Assembly: GCA_013298165.1 (NCBI GenBank)
Contig: JAAFJU010000001.1
Location: forward strand, 1-64,000
Direction: 5' to 3'
DNA length: 64,000 nt
Source of the DNA: Synechococcales cyanobacterium bin31.maxbin.ball.101
GTDB lineage: Bacteria; Cyanobacteriota; Cyanobacteriia; Leptolyngbyales; Leptolyngbyaceae
The notes beneath the pieces were generated by a model. It was not told the DNA's origin. It was given only the letters and a program-made list of their open reading frames with translations, and did not search any database. The position numbers and the translations under genes are program-made. This document shows, piece by piece, positions 8,494 to 17,335 of the stretch. Within the stretch, counting starts at the first letter, position 1. The number at the start of each line of letters is the position of its first letter.

Positions 8494-9116
8494 ACTCTTC
8501 TACTACTATTGAGAATTCATCTCAAACTTCCCAACTTTTAGAATTAAGCTTGTTGCGTGCCCGTAAAACCTTAATGGAAGCCCGATCGTTCAAACGGGGC
8601 GATCGGCTGCCGAATTTGTCTGAAGCTTGGGTTATTCAATCCGGGGTGGTGCGGACTGTGACTTGGGATATGGAGGGGAATGTTGCGGTCTTGGGCTGGT
8701 GGGGGCCTGGGGATTTAATTTATCAACTGCCTCACAAAATTGAGCCTCATCAGTATGAATGTCTAGCGCCCACCGTTCTCACGAAGCTCTACGATTTTCA
8801 TGGGCTTTCCGATTTGTTGATGAAACAAGCCATGAAAATGGAGGAGTTACTGGCGCTCGCCTATTGTCGCAACACGAGCGATCGGCTGTTAAAAATGTTG
8901 GACTGGTTAGCGCATCATTTCGGTCAGCCGTTTAATCATATTTTCGGCGATCGGACCGTAACAGGCCGCTTGATCGATCTGCAAATCACCCATCAACAGC
9001 TTGCCGATTTAGCCGGAACGACCCGAGTGACGGTGACGCGATGTCTCGGTGATTTTGAACGAGAAGGACAAATTTTCCGTTTACGACGTGGCAGGTTCTT
9101 ACTGCCCACAAGATAA
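8490..9116 (+). CDS. Crp/Fnr-family transcriptional regulator
   Basis: A 208-aa regulator with an N-terminal effector-binding beta-roll (residues ~20-120, degenerate, without a clear cyclic-nucleotide phosphate cassette) and a C-terminal winged helix with ITHQQLADLAGTTRVTVTR (~168-190), typical of Crp/NtcA-type DNA binding. I chose the ATG at 8490 because it overlaps the hydrolase stop; earlier in-frame starts lie inside the hydrolase gene. The tight coupling suggests the hydrolase-like protein acts with the regulator, which is inference. It is not NtcA itself as far as can be judged. Confidence 0.88.
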   Translation: MNSSTTIENSSQTSQLLELSLLRARKTLMEARSFKRGDRLPNLSEAWVIQSGVVRTVTWDMEGNVAVLGWWGPGDLIYQLPHKIEPHQYECLAPTVLTKLYDFHGLSDLLMKQAMKMEELLALAYCRNTSDRLLKMLDWLAHHFGQPFNHIFGDRTVTGRLIDLQITHQQLADLAGTTRVTVTRCLGDFEREGQIFRLRRGRFLLPTR

Positions 9117-9144
9117 GACAGCTTTGAGATTGTATGTCTAATCC

Positions 9145-9417
9145 CTAACCGATCGCCTGAATCCATTCTTTGACGGTATATTCGGTCCAGATCCCATGTT
9201 TCCAATAGGGATCGTTTTCGATGAGCGATCGGACCGTCGCTTCATCCTCCGCCTCATAAATCCCAAACACCTGCGTCAAATCTTGGGTTGGACCTAAGGT
9301 GATCAGGACGCCCGATTCTTGCTGCTGTTTGAGTCCGGCGAGGTGAGCGTCTCGATGGGGCGCACGCTTTTCGATGACATTTTCACAGTAAGCGCCGAAG
9401 AGAATGTACTTTGCCAT
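9145..9417 (-). CDS. YciI-like family protein
   Basis: A 90-aa protein of the YciI/YCII family with the typical RAPHRDAHLAGLK (conserved His) and ENDPYWKHGIWTEYTVKEW pattern of the ferredoxin-like dimeric fold. The start is the ATG at 9417 (MAKYILFGAYC); upstream in-frame codons run into a poly-A/T terminator region and are not credible. Biochemical function is mostly unknown, with some relatives having dehydratase or dehalogenase activity. It lies downstream of the terminator of the RPI-repeat gene. Confidence 0.85.
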   Translation of the reverse strand: MAKYILFGAYCENVIEKRAPHRDAHLAGLKQQQESGVLITLGPTQDLTQVFGIYEAEDEATVRSLIENDPYWKHGIWTEYTVKEWIQAIG

Positions 9418-9465
9418 GATGAATCCAGCCCTGAAGAGGCAAACAAAAACAAACAAAAAACAGAC

Positions 9466-9499
9466 AAAAAAATACCCTAGCTGTTGAAAAGCTAGGGTA
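9466..9499 (-). terminator. intrinsic terminator of the RPI-repeat gene
   Basis: TACCCTAGC (9473-9481) and GCTAGGGTA (9491-9499) form a perfect 9-bp stem. On the minus strand it is followed by seven T (9466-9472), then more T-rich sequence. It lies 12 bp beyond the stop of the RPI-repeat gene. Confidence 0.9.
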
Positions 9500-9510
9500 A
9501 ACATGAGGCG

Positions 9511-10443
9511 TTAGTCGAGGTAGCCCATCAAGGATGCGGAGTCAGGATCGATGATGTCATTGCTGAAAATGGGACGATTGCCCATGACTTCTTCAGCACC
9601 CAAAAGACCTGCAGGGCTGACCATGATAGGACGACCGCCAAAGGCTGCGTCGGGAATGTAGGCAATCTCTGTAGCGAAGATAGGACGATCGCCGGGAAGA
9701 ATTTCAAACAATTTTAAGCTGGACGCTTCGATCGGACGACCATTTAAGTAGGTTCCGAAAACAGCCATCGTTGCGGCACCGATCGGACGCTCACCCGCCG
9801 AAGAAATCGTTCCAACCACTGTCAGGTCACTGGGCATCACGGGACGAACAGGCAATGCGGAACCTGTCTTGGCGATCGCGCTTTCTTTTTTAGCAAGAGG
9901 AGCGGATTTTTCAGTTTCTTGGGTCATGGTCTTATCTCCTTTGGGACGCTGAACAGATGATTTTGGATTTGAAACTTTGGATTTACTTCGAGGCGTACTG
10001 ACCGCCGCTGCTTTAGCGGAGATCTCCGCCAAGATAGGACTGGTCGATTCAGGTACAGCAGGGACAACGTTTTGAGAAACATCTGGAACGCTGTCAAGAA
10101 TCACCATAGTCTCAGCACTAGCCTGGGATTCAAAAGGCGCTGAAACCTCTTCAGCCTCTAGAATTTCCTCGGGCGCTGAAACCTCTGCAATCAGGTTCAG
10201 ATCATCAACGATCAGCGCAGGCTCAAAGTCTGTAACAATCTCGATGATGGACTCTGGAGCAGTTTCAGTCGCATTCACCGCCGCATCTGTCAGCTCCACC
10301 TCTGCCGAAACAGGCGTAACAGCATCAGACGCAACAGGAGAATCTTCAGGCAACGATCGCGCTTGGCTCACCGCTCTAGCCGCTCCAATCCCTGCTTTAC
10401 TCGCACGAGGTGAAGCGGTTCGATTTTTTCGATTTGCAGCCAT
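9511..10443 (-). CDS. conserved cyanobacterial protein with six RPI repeats (function unknown)
   Basis: A 310-aa protein in two parts. Residues 1-~172: a basic start (MAANRKNRTASPRAS) then a long acidic, Ala/Ser/Glu-rich disordered stretch. Residues ~190-310: six units of 17-21 residues, each opening Arg-Pro-(Ile/Val) and usually ending in Gly (RPVMPSDLTVVG, RPIGAATMAVFG, RPIEASSLKLFE, RPIFATEIAYIP, RPIMVSPAGLLG, RPIFSNDIIDPD), closing LMGYLD. An in-frame ATG at 9927 (MTQETEKSAPLAKK) is preceded by AAAGGAG eight bases upstream, whereas the ATG at 10443 has only GGGG, so a 138-aa product with just the repeats is likely made too. It follows prk by 117 bp. I recall similar uncharacterised proteins in other cyanobacteria. 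Confidence 0.75.
   Translation of the reverse strand: MAANRKNRTASPRASKAGIGAARAVSQARSLPEDSPVASDAVTPVSAEVELTDAAVNATETAPESIIEIVTDFEPALIVDDLNLIAEVSAPEEILEAEEVSAPFESQASAETMVILDSVPDVSQNVVPAVPESTSPILAEISAKAAAVSTPRSKSKVSNPKSSVQRPKGDKTMTQETEKSAPLAKKESAIAKTGSALPVRPVMPSDLTVVGTISSAGERPIGAATMAVFGTYLNGRPIEASSLKLFEILPGDRPIFATEIAYIPDAAFGGRPIMVSPAGLLGAEEVMGNRPIFSNDIIDPDSASLMGYLD
9935..9941 (-). promoter_or_regulatory. strong internal Shine-Dalgarno in the RPI-repeat gene
   Basis: On the minus strand AAAGGAG is followed by ATAAGACC and the ATG at 9927. The spacing is ideal, and it sits exactly at the border between the disordered N-terminus and the repeat domain, so it probably decides a start for a short product. 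Confidence 0.65.
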
Positions 10444-10560
10444 GGCGCGATCCCCACTGAATACTGAATGAATCAAAAGTATAAGTGAAAGTCTCCTGCG
10501 ATTGACCCTGGGACGATCGCAGGAGATCTGATGGATGAGATTACTCAAACCAATCAATCA

Positions 10561-11562
10561 CTAGACGGCAACTGCAACTCTAGCCGCACCCTTCGTCAGA
10601 CGCTCATAGACGCCACGCATCTTCACGCCTGTTAAGACTTGGAAGAGTCCCGTTCCATTGTTAGAACCGGGATATTCGCGGTGCTGAAGCAGGAGTTCGG
10701 TGATTTCGCCGGGATGACGAGCGGAGGTCTGGCTCAGATGCTTCTCGATGTAGATGACTTCTTCGAGCTTATCGAATTGTCCATCGACTTCAAGAATGGA
10801 AACGCTGTGACCATAGTAGGTGTCCGGGCCATAGTGCATCCGGATACCAGGGTAGGAACAGGTGAGTTGACGTCCGCAAGGGATCCAGTCGATCGTCGAA
10901 CCTTCATCAAAGATATGGACTGGATCAAGACCTTCCACGCCATCGCGCTGAATCATCTGAACCCGAAGAACCTTACGATCCTTGTCGTCTTTGATCAAAT
11001 TGGTGGTCAAGACGCGAATCACAACGTCTGCATGGGCCTTCTGAGGATCGATAAAGGCATCGAAGTCAGGCTTACGGGAATTAATCGCCTGCATGACATC
11101 GTCTAGCGTATGACCGCGCTCAGACATGTCACGTTGGATTTTCCAAGCGGCTTTCACATCATCTTCAATATCTAGATAGACACTGAAATCCAGCAACGAT
11201 CGCACACGTTCATCAAACAAAGGATGCAGTCCTTCAATCACCACAATGTGATTCGGATCGACATTCTCAGGCGGATCAAGTTCCCCAGTCTCATGGTTAT
11301 AGATTGGCTTCATGATGCTCTTACCCGCTTTGATATCGCGGATTTGCTCATACATCAAGTCAAAATTGTTCGCACGAGGGTCAAGGGCGGTAATTCCGGT
11401 CTCTTTACGCTGCTTGCGATCCAGACAGTGATAGTCGTCAAGGCAGATCACCGTTACAAAACTTTCGCCGAACAGATCGGTGATCCGGCGCAAAAATGTG
11501 GACTTACCGCAGCCGGAATCTCCAGCAACGCCAATGAGTACCACACGGTCTGGCTTAGTCAT
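10561..11562 (-). CDS. prk: phosphoribulokinase
   Basis: Phosphorylates ribulose-5-phosphate to ribulose-1,5-bisphosphate in the Calvin-Benson cycle. The 333-aa protein has the P-loop GVAGDSGCGKST, whose Cys18 pairs with Cys40 (VICLDDYHC) as the thioredoxin-regulated site, and a C-terminal Cys pair in IPCGRQLTCSYPG, the region involved in CP12/GAPDH complex regulation. The ATG at 11562 follows GAGGGG by four bases. It is divergent from petH across a 518-bp region and is followed by the RPI-repeat gene. All residues expected for an active, light-regulated enzyme are present. Confidence 0.97.
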   Translation of the reverse strand: MTKPDRVVLIGVAGDSGCGKSTFLRRITDLFGESFVTVICLDDYHCLDRKQRKETGITALDPRANNFDLMYEQIRDIKAGKSIMKPIYNHETGELDPPENVDPNHIVVIEGLHPLFDERVRSLLDFSVYLDIEDDVKAAWKIQRDMSERGHTLDDVMQAINSRKPDFDAFIDPQKAHADVVIRVLTTNLIKDDKDRKVLRVQMIQRDGVEGLDPVHIFDEGSTIDWIPCGRQLTCSYPGIRMHYGPDTYYGHSVSILEVDGQFDKLEEVIYIEKHLSQTSARHPGEITELLLQHREYPGSNNGTGLFQVLTGVKMRGVYERLTKGAARVAVAV

Positions 11563-13259
<1,697 letters not shown>

Positions 13260-13302
13260 TTCTGACTAGACATTTGATTTCATTCATATTTCGTTCAAGC
13301 TG

Positions 13303-13328
13303 GGAGACTCTTCGGGGTCTCCTTTTTT
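13303..13328 (+). terminator. intrinsic terminator of petH
   Basis: GGAGACTC (13303-13310) pairs with GGGTCTCC (13315-13322) across a TTCG tetraloop closed by C-G, the very stable UUCG hairpin, followed by six T. It lies 43 bp after the petH stop. Confidence 0.92.
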
Positions 13329-13387
13329 GTGCAGGATTTCGCGTTGCGTTAGAATACCTGTACTCTTTCGATCGGAGCCTTGGTGCG

Positions 13388-14185
13388 ATGACCTTCACCA
13401 CCCAACAGGGACTCAACCCTGAGATTGAAATTCACTATCCAGACTCAGACGGGAAACCCATGGCGGACAACACCAAGCAGTTCAAATTGATTGTGATGAT
13501 CAAAGAGAATTTGGAAATTTGGTTTGCGGCGATGGCGCATGTGTTTGTGGCGGGGGATTTGTTGTGGTATCCGATCGAAGGCGATAACGCCACGTGCCTT
13601 GCACCCGATGCCATGGTCGTCTTTGGAGCCGGGAAAGGGGACCGGGGTTCCTACCAACAATGGAAAGAAGGCAATATCCCGCCCCAAGTCACCTTTGAAA
13701 TCCTGTCGCCCAGCAATTTTGCGCCCGAAATGGAAGAAAAGCGCAAGTTCTATGAAACCCACGGCGTTGAAGAATATTACAGCTTCGATCCGGACAGGCT
13801 TCTCCTCAAAGGTTGGATGCGAGCGAACGATCGCCTCCTTGCCATCCCCGACATGAACGGCTGGGTCAGCCCCAGGCTGCAAATCCGGTTTGCCCAATTC
13901 AATGGCGAACTGGAAATCTATCGTCCCGACGGGCGAAAATTCCTCACCTCCGTCGAACTCGATCGCTTCGCCCAACAACAAGCTCTCCAAGCTGACCAGC
14001 AGCGACTGATCGCCAGAGAAGAACGACACCGGGCACAGCGAGAACAGCAACGAGCCGATCGTGCCGAAGCTCAAATGAGTCAAGTTGTGACGAACCTTCT
14101 TCGATCGGGCATGGCAGTCGATCAAGTCGCAACGATCGTAGGTTTGCCGATTGAGTCGATCGCCGAAATTCAGCGGAACCTCTAA
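13388..14185 (+). CDS. Uma2-family (DUF820) putative nuclease with coiled-coil tail
   Basis: A 265-aa Uma2/DUF820 protein with the PD-(D/E)xK fold common in cyanobacteria. Likely catalytic residues are Asp in APDAMVVFG, Glu in VTFEILSPSN and a downstream Lys in MEEKRKFYE. The C-terminal ~70 residues are Gln/Arg/Ala-rich and should form a coiled coil (QQQALQADQQRLIAREERHR), ending in a segment resembling the C-termini of Rpn/PD-nuclease proteins (GMAVDQVATIVGLPIESI). The ATG at 13388 excludes an implausible N-terminal extension across the petH terminator. Biological role is unknown; the family is expanded in cyanobacteria. Confidence 0.85.
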   Translation: MTFTTQQGLNPEIEIHYPDSDGKPMADNTKQFKLIVMIKENLEIWFAAMAHVFVAGDLLWYPIEGDNATCLAPDAMVVFGAGKGDRGSYQQWKEGNIPPQVTFEILSPSNFAPEMEEKRKFYETHGVEEYYSFDPDRLLLKGWMRANDRLLAIPDMNGWVSPRLQIRFAQFNGELEIYRPDGRKFLTSVELDRFAQQQALQADQQRLIAREERHRAQREQQRADRAEAQMSQVVTNLLRSGMAVDQVATIVGLPIESIAEIQRNL

Positions 14186-14278
14186 CCCAGCTTTAAGGTA
14201 ATTTCTATAAGAAGTTCTGCCTGTCAAGTTGTTCGAGTTCCCCGTGTTCAGAACGTCTCATCACTCCGTTGCGGGTCC

Positions 14279-14382
14279 GTGCCGGAATGAATTCGGCACT
14301 CTCAGGGCGAAGTCCGTTGCAACGGACTGAAGAATCCTCAATCACTCTTCCAGTCTACGCCCAGTAGACTTCGCCCTAAGAG
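14279..14382. repeat. branched palindromic repeat element, copy A
   Basis: Left hairpin GTGCCG-GAATGAATT-CGGCAC (14279-14299); outer stem CTCAGGGCGA (14301-14310) with TCGCCCTaAGAG (14371-14382); inside it the palindrome AGTCCGTTGCAACGGACT (14311-14328), a small GAAGA/TCTTC stem (14329-14350) and AGTCTAC-GCCCA-GTAGACT (14352-14370). The same architecture recurs at 55509-55631 and in degraded form at 30880-31009. It lies between the convergent Uma2 and glucosyltransferase genes. Confidence 0.8.
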
Positions 14383-14443
14383 CGCCAACTTCCAGTTCGA
14401 CGCGGATCGGGCGAACGACCCGATTGCTCCGGTAGAAGCTTTC

Positions 14444-15700
14444 TCAGTAATCACCTAATTGCCCGATCGTCTCCACCACCCGCGCTACCCCATCTTCTGC
14501 CTGAATCTTCGCGCCCAACTCAGCCGATCGTCGCCGCATTTCCGGATCGCCCACCATGGTCTGAATCGCTTGAGCAAGACGATCGGCGGTGAGCTGTTTG
14601 CGGGGAATCGGTGCAGGACCCACGCCCAGCTTCATGATTCGATTGCCCCAAAACGGTTGATCGCCAAAAAAGGGAATCACAACGGATGGAACCCCGGCTC
14701 GTAACCCTGCTGCCGTCGTTCCCGCGCCGCCATGATGCACCACTGCCGCCATCTTCGGAAAGAGCCAAGCGTGGGGAACCGACTTCACCAGCAATACATT
14801 CTCCGGCAAATTTTCCGCAGCCAAGCCTCCCCACCCCGACTGCAAAATCGCCCGTTGACCCGTTTTTGCGATCGCTTTCAACACGAGATCCGCTGTTTCC
14901 TCAGGATTGCGACTGCCCATGCTGCCGAAGCCAATGTAGACAGGGGCTGGACCTTTAGCTAAGAACTCCACCAAATCCTCAGGCGGCGTCCAATCCGGTG
15001 TGGCATCCAAAAACCAATTGCCCGTCACCTCCGTATTTTTCCAATCCCGAGGTTTCTGAATCACTGACGGGCTGAATCCGTAGAGCGTTGGGAGCGGGGT
15101 AATTTTGGGATCGTTTTTGGGACCGAAAAATGGAGCGGCGGGGAGATTGAGGACTTTCGATCGCATTCGCTGATTGTGCGATCGCGACGACTGCCACATG
15201 ATTTGGCGCATGAGCTGGTGGGAGAGCCAATTCACAATGCCACCCAATTTCGATAGCCCCACCGGAAACAAAACCGCCGGAAACGCTTTCGTCGGCGTAT
15301 AGGGAAACAGGTAAGCCTCCAGCATCGGAATCTGAAACTTCTCCGCCAGGGTCCGAGTCAGATCTCCCACACCTCCAATCAACAGATCCGCCCCCTCACA
15401 GGCGACTAGTCCCGCCTTTGCCCATTCGATCGAAACCGTTTTCATCAGCTTTGACGTATGGGCGTTAATCGCTAAAAAATCGCCCTTTTCCAACAACGCC
15501 CGTATTTCTGGAGATTCCACGACCTCCTGCACATTCCCCGGCATCGGACAAAAGGTCAGACCGTGGGACGTGACGAGGGGTTCAAAATTTTCATGGGTCA
15601 CGAGTTTGACCGAATGACCTGCCGCCTTCAACCCAACCCCCAACGCCACATAGGGCTGAACATCACCCCGACTCCCCATCGCCACGATCGCAATTTTCAT
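14444..15700 (-). CDS. glycosyltransferase family 1, sterol glucosyltransferase-like
   Basis: A 418-aa GT-B glycosyltransferase. The N-terminus MKIAIVAMGSRGDVQPYVALG and the donor-binding motif HHGGAGTTAAGLRAG with FFGDQPFWGNRI are those of sterol 3-beta-glucosyltransferases and macrolide/carotenoid glucosyltransferases, which use UDP-sugar. The acceptor is unknown (sterol, hopanoid, carotenoid or a xenobiotic). The ATG at 15700 has AGGAG eight bases upstream. It is divergent from a TetR-family gene, with a palindrome between them, so it is probably repressed by that regulator. A paralogue is found at 41890-43146. Confidence 0.88.
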   Translation of the reverse strand: MKIAIVAMGSRGDVQPYVALGVGLKAAGHSVKLVTHENFEPLVTSHGLTFCPMPGNVQEVVESPEIRALLEKGDFLAINAHTSKLMKTVSIEWAKAGLVACEGADLLIGGVGDLTRTLAEKFQIPMLEAYLFPYTPTKAFPAVLFPVGLSKLGGIVNWLSHQLMRQIMWQSSRSHNQRMRSKVLNLPAAPFFGPKNDPKITPLPTLYGFSPSVIQKPRDWKNTEVTGNWFLDATPDWTPPEDLVEFLAKGPAPVYIGFGSMGSRNPEETADLVLKAIAKTGQRAILQSGWGGLAAENLPENVLLVKSVPHAWLFPKMAAVVHHGGAGTTAAGLRAGVPSVVIPFFGDQPFWGNRIMKLGVGPAPIPRKQLTADRLAQAIQTMVGDPEMRRRSAELGAKIQAEDGVARVVETIGQLGDY

Positions 15701-15732
15701 CACCAAAACTCCTGAGTGCTTCACTAATCGTC

Positions 15733-15760
15733 TAAAATATGAATGATTACTCATATTTTA
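15733..15760. promoter_or_regulatory. operator-like palindrome between glucosyltransferase and TetR genes
   Basis: Perfect 10-bp inverted repeat TAAAATATGA (15733-15742) and TCATATTTTA (15751-15760) with an 8-bp spacer, in the 108-bp divergent intergenic region. Position, symmetry and length fit a TetR-family operator controlling both genes. Confidence 0.7.
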
Positions 15761-15808
15761 AGAGCGATCGATCGGCACCGACAAGTCGCATTTTGTAGGA
15801 CACAATCT

Positions 15809-16423
15809 ATGACCCCAAAACTGGACTCAACCCCACGTAAACAGCCAAAACAAGATCGGTCCCAAGCGACCGTCGAAGCGATTTTGATGGCGGCGGCTCA
15901 CATTTTGACCGAATTGGGATTGGATTCATTCACCACCAATCGAGTTGCTGAACGGGCGGGCGTCAGTATTGGGTCGCTCTACCAATATTTCCCGAACAAA
16001 AAAGCGCTGCTGTTTGCCCTTGCCCAGCAGGACGCTGAGAAGATGCAGCAACTCGCCCAAGAGCATCTGACGAATGTGGAGCATTTGACGATCGCCCAAG
16101 TTGTCCAGCAAATCGTCCGAGCCGCGATCGCCGCCCACTCCGCGAACCCTCGACTGCATCAGGTTTTGCATGAACAAATCTCCCGTGATCAGGTTATGCC
16201 AGCCGCCGCCGAATCCCAAGTGGAAAATTTATTACGATCGTTTCTAGAGCAACGACGGGATCAACTCAAGCCTGAAAACTTGGATTTGACGGTCTTTATG
16301 GTGAGTCGGACGATCGAAAGTTTGATTCAACGGGCGATTCTCGATCGAACCCCATGGCTGGAGAGTGGCGAACTAGAAGCCGAAATCACGCGGCTGATAT
16401 CGGGATATTTGGTGAAATCCTAG
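15809..16423 (+). CDS. TetR-family transcriptional regulator
   Basis: A 204-aa TetR repressor. The HTH lies at residues ~30-65 (TVEAILMAAAHILTELGL, then VAERAGVSIGSLYQYFPNKKALL), followed by an all-helical ligand-binding domain. The ATG at 15809 begins MTPKLDSTPRKQPKQDRS, a normal TetR N-terminus; an earlier ATG at 15743 falls inside the palindromic operator and is unlikely. It probably controls itself and the divergent glucosyltransferase, suggesting a ligand-induced conjugation system. The ligand is unknown. Confidence 0.92.
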   Translation: MTPKLDSTPRKQPKQDRSQATVEAILMAAAHILTELGLDSFTTNRVAERAGVSIGSLYQYFPNKKALLFALAQQDAEKMQQLAQEHLTNVEHLTIAQVVQQIVRAAIAAHSANPRLHQVLHEQISRDQVMPAAAESQVENLLRSFLEQRRDQLKPENLDLTVFMVSRTIESLIQRAILDRTPWLESGELEAEITRLISGYLVKS

Positions 16424-16425
16424 AC

Positions 16426-17028
16426 TTAAACCAACAACTGGGAAAATTTCTTCAAAACTTGCAAAACGCCGATCAAGTTATAGCCACGATTGAGCAGCGA
16501 AAAAATATCCGATACGGCATAGACGGGGTCCGATCGTCGATCTAGCTTCAAAAATAAAAATTCACTGCCATTCATCACCAAGCCATAGCCGGGACGATCG
16601 GCATCAGGAGCCGCCATCATGTAGGACAACGCCTGCGGAATCGCCTTGGTCAACGCCAGTTCAGAGTTCTTCGCCTCAATCACCGTGATCCAAAACTGCT
16701 GTTGCAACACCAAAATATCAATATTGCCGTGAATCACCTCACCCTCATCGTGAGCCGTCACCCGCACCTCAGTCTCCCCACTCACCCGAAACGGGGGATC
16801 ATAAAATCCGGCTAATTCCAGTAACGGAGACAAAATCACCATTTTGACAACGCCTTCCATCACCGGATATTCCAGCAGATATAAATAATGGCGTCGAACT
16901 TGATCGAGACGATCGCGTTCTCCCACCGTCAACTCCGGCAAATCCCCCAGCCACTCCTCAAAAAATCCATCCGCTTCCACTCGTCTCATAATGTTTCGCG
17001 TACAAACCAAAAGCTCCCTCGATCGCAT
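16426..17028 (-). CDS. restriction endonuclease-like (type I R N-terminal-like) protein
   Basis: A ~200-aa protein matching a cyanobacterial family annotated as restriction endonuclease subunit R-like. It has FFEEWLGDLPELTVGE near the start, then VKMVILSPLLELAGFYDPPFRV and a PD-(D/E)xK-type core with NIDILVL and VIEAKNSELAL, then IPQALSYM. There is no helicase, methylase or specificity gene nearby, so it is not a working type I system. The start is uncertain: the ATGs at 17028 and 16989 and a GTG at 17067 lack a good Shine-Dalgarno. It is convergent with the TetR gene (2-bp gap). Confidence 0.75.
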   Translation of the reverse strand: MRSRELLVCTRNIMRRVEADGFFEEWLGDLPELTVGERDRLDQVRRHYLYLLEYPVMEGVVKMVILSPLLELAGFYDPPFRVSGETEVRVTAHDEGEVIHGNIDILVLQQQFWITVIEAKNSELALTKAIPQALSYMMAAPDADRPGYGLVMNGSEFLFLKLDRRSDPVYAVSDIFSLLNRGYNLIGVLQVLKKFSQLLV

Positions 17029-17094
17029 CGTGCAATCGAGAGAGCTTGAAAAATCTTGAAAGTCCACCGCAGTGCCGTCTTACCTCAGCTTTAG

Positions 17095-17112
17095 ACCTGG
17101 TCAAAACCAGGT
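17095..17112. repeat. short inverted repeat upstream of the nuclease-like gene
   Basis: ACCTGG-TCAAAA-CCAGGT forms a 6-bp stem without a T-tract in the 17029-17335 intergenic region, which otherwise shows nothing recognisable. Confidence 0.4.
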
Positions 17113-17335
17113 GGGTACGGTTGGAATTCGTCTTTAGTTTCTGAGTACAAGCTCAGTCTACTGCAACGAACGCTACTAAGTTCCCTTATAAAATAAGACA
17201 TAGATCAAAAAACATTATTGGCAGTCACCAACACCTCCGTGGACCTCCTACATTTTACACCGACAGACTGGAGAATGGGAAGGGCGTTAGATTCTGTATC
17301 TTGAAGTTTGTGGATTGTTTAGATTTCCCGATTTT

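Noticed and set aside
10639-11106. Long open frame of 155 codons on the + strand inside prk
   Set aside because: Antisense shadow of prk; no ribosome site and no protein-like features, while prk has every expected motif.
15743-15808. Earlier TetR start at 15743
   Set aside because: The ATG lies in the spacer of the operator palindrome and adds residues not typical of TetR N-termini.
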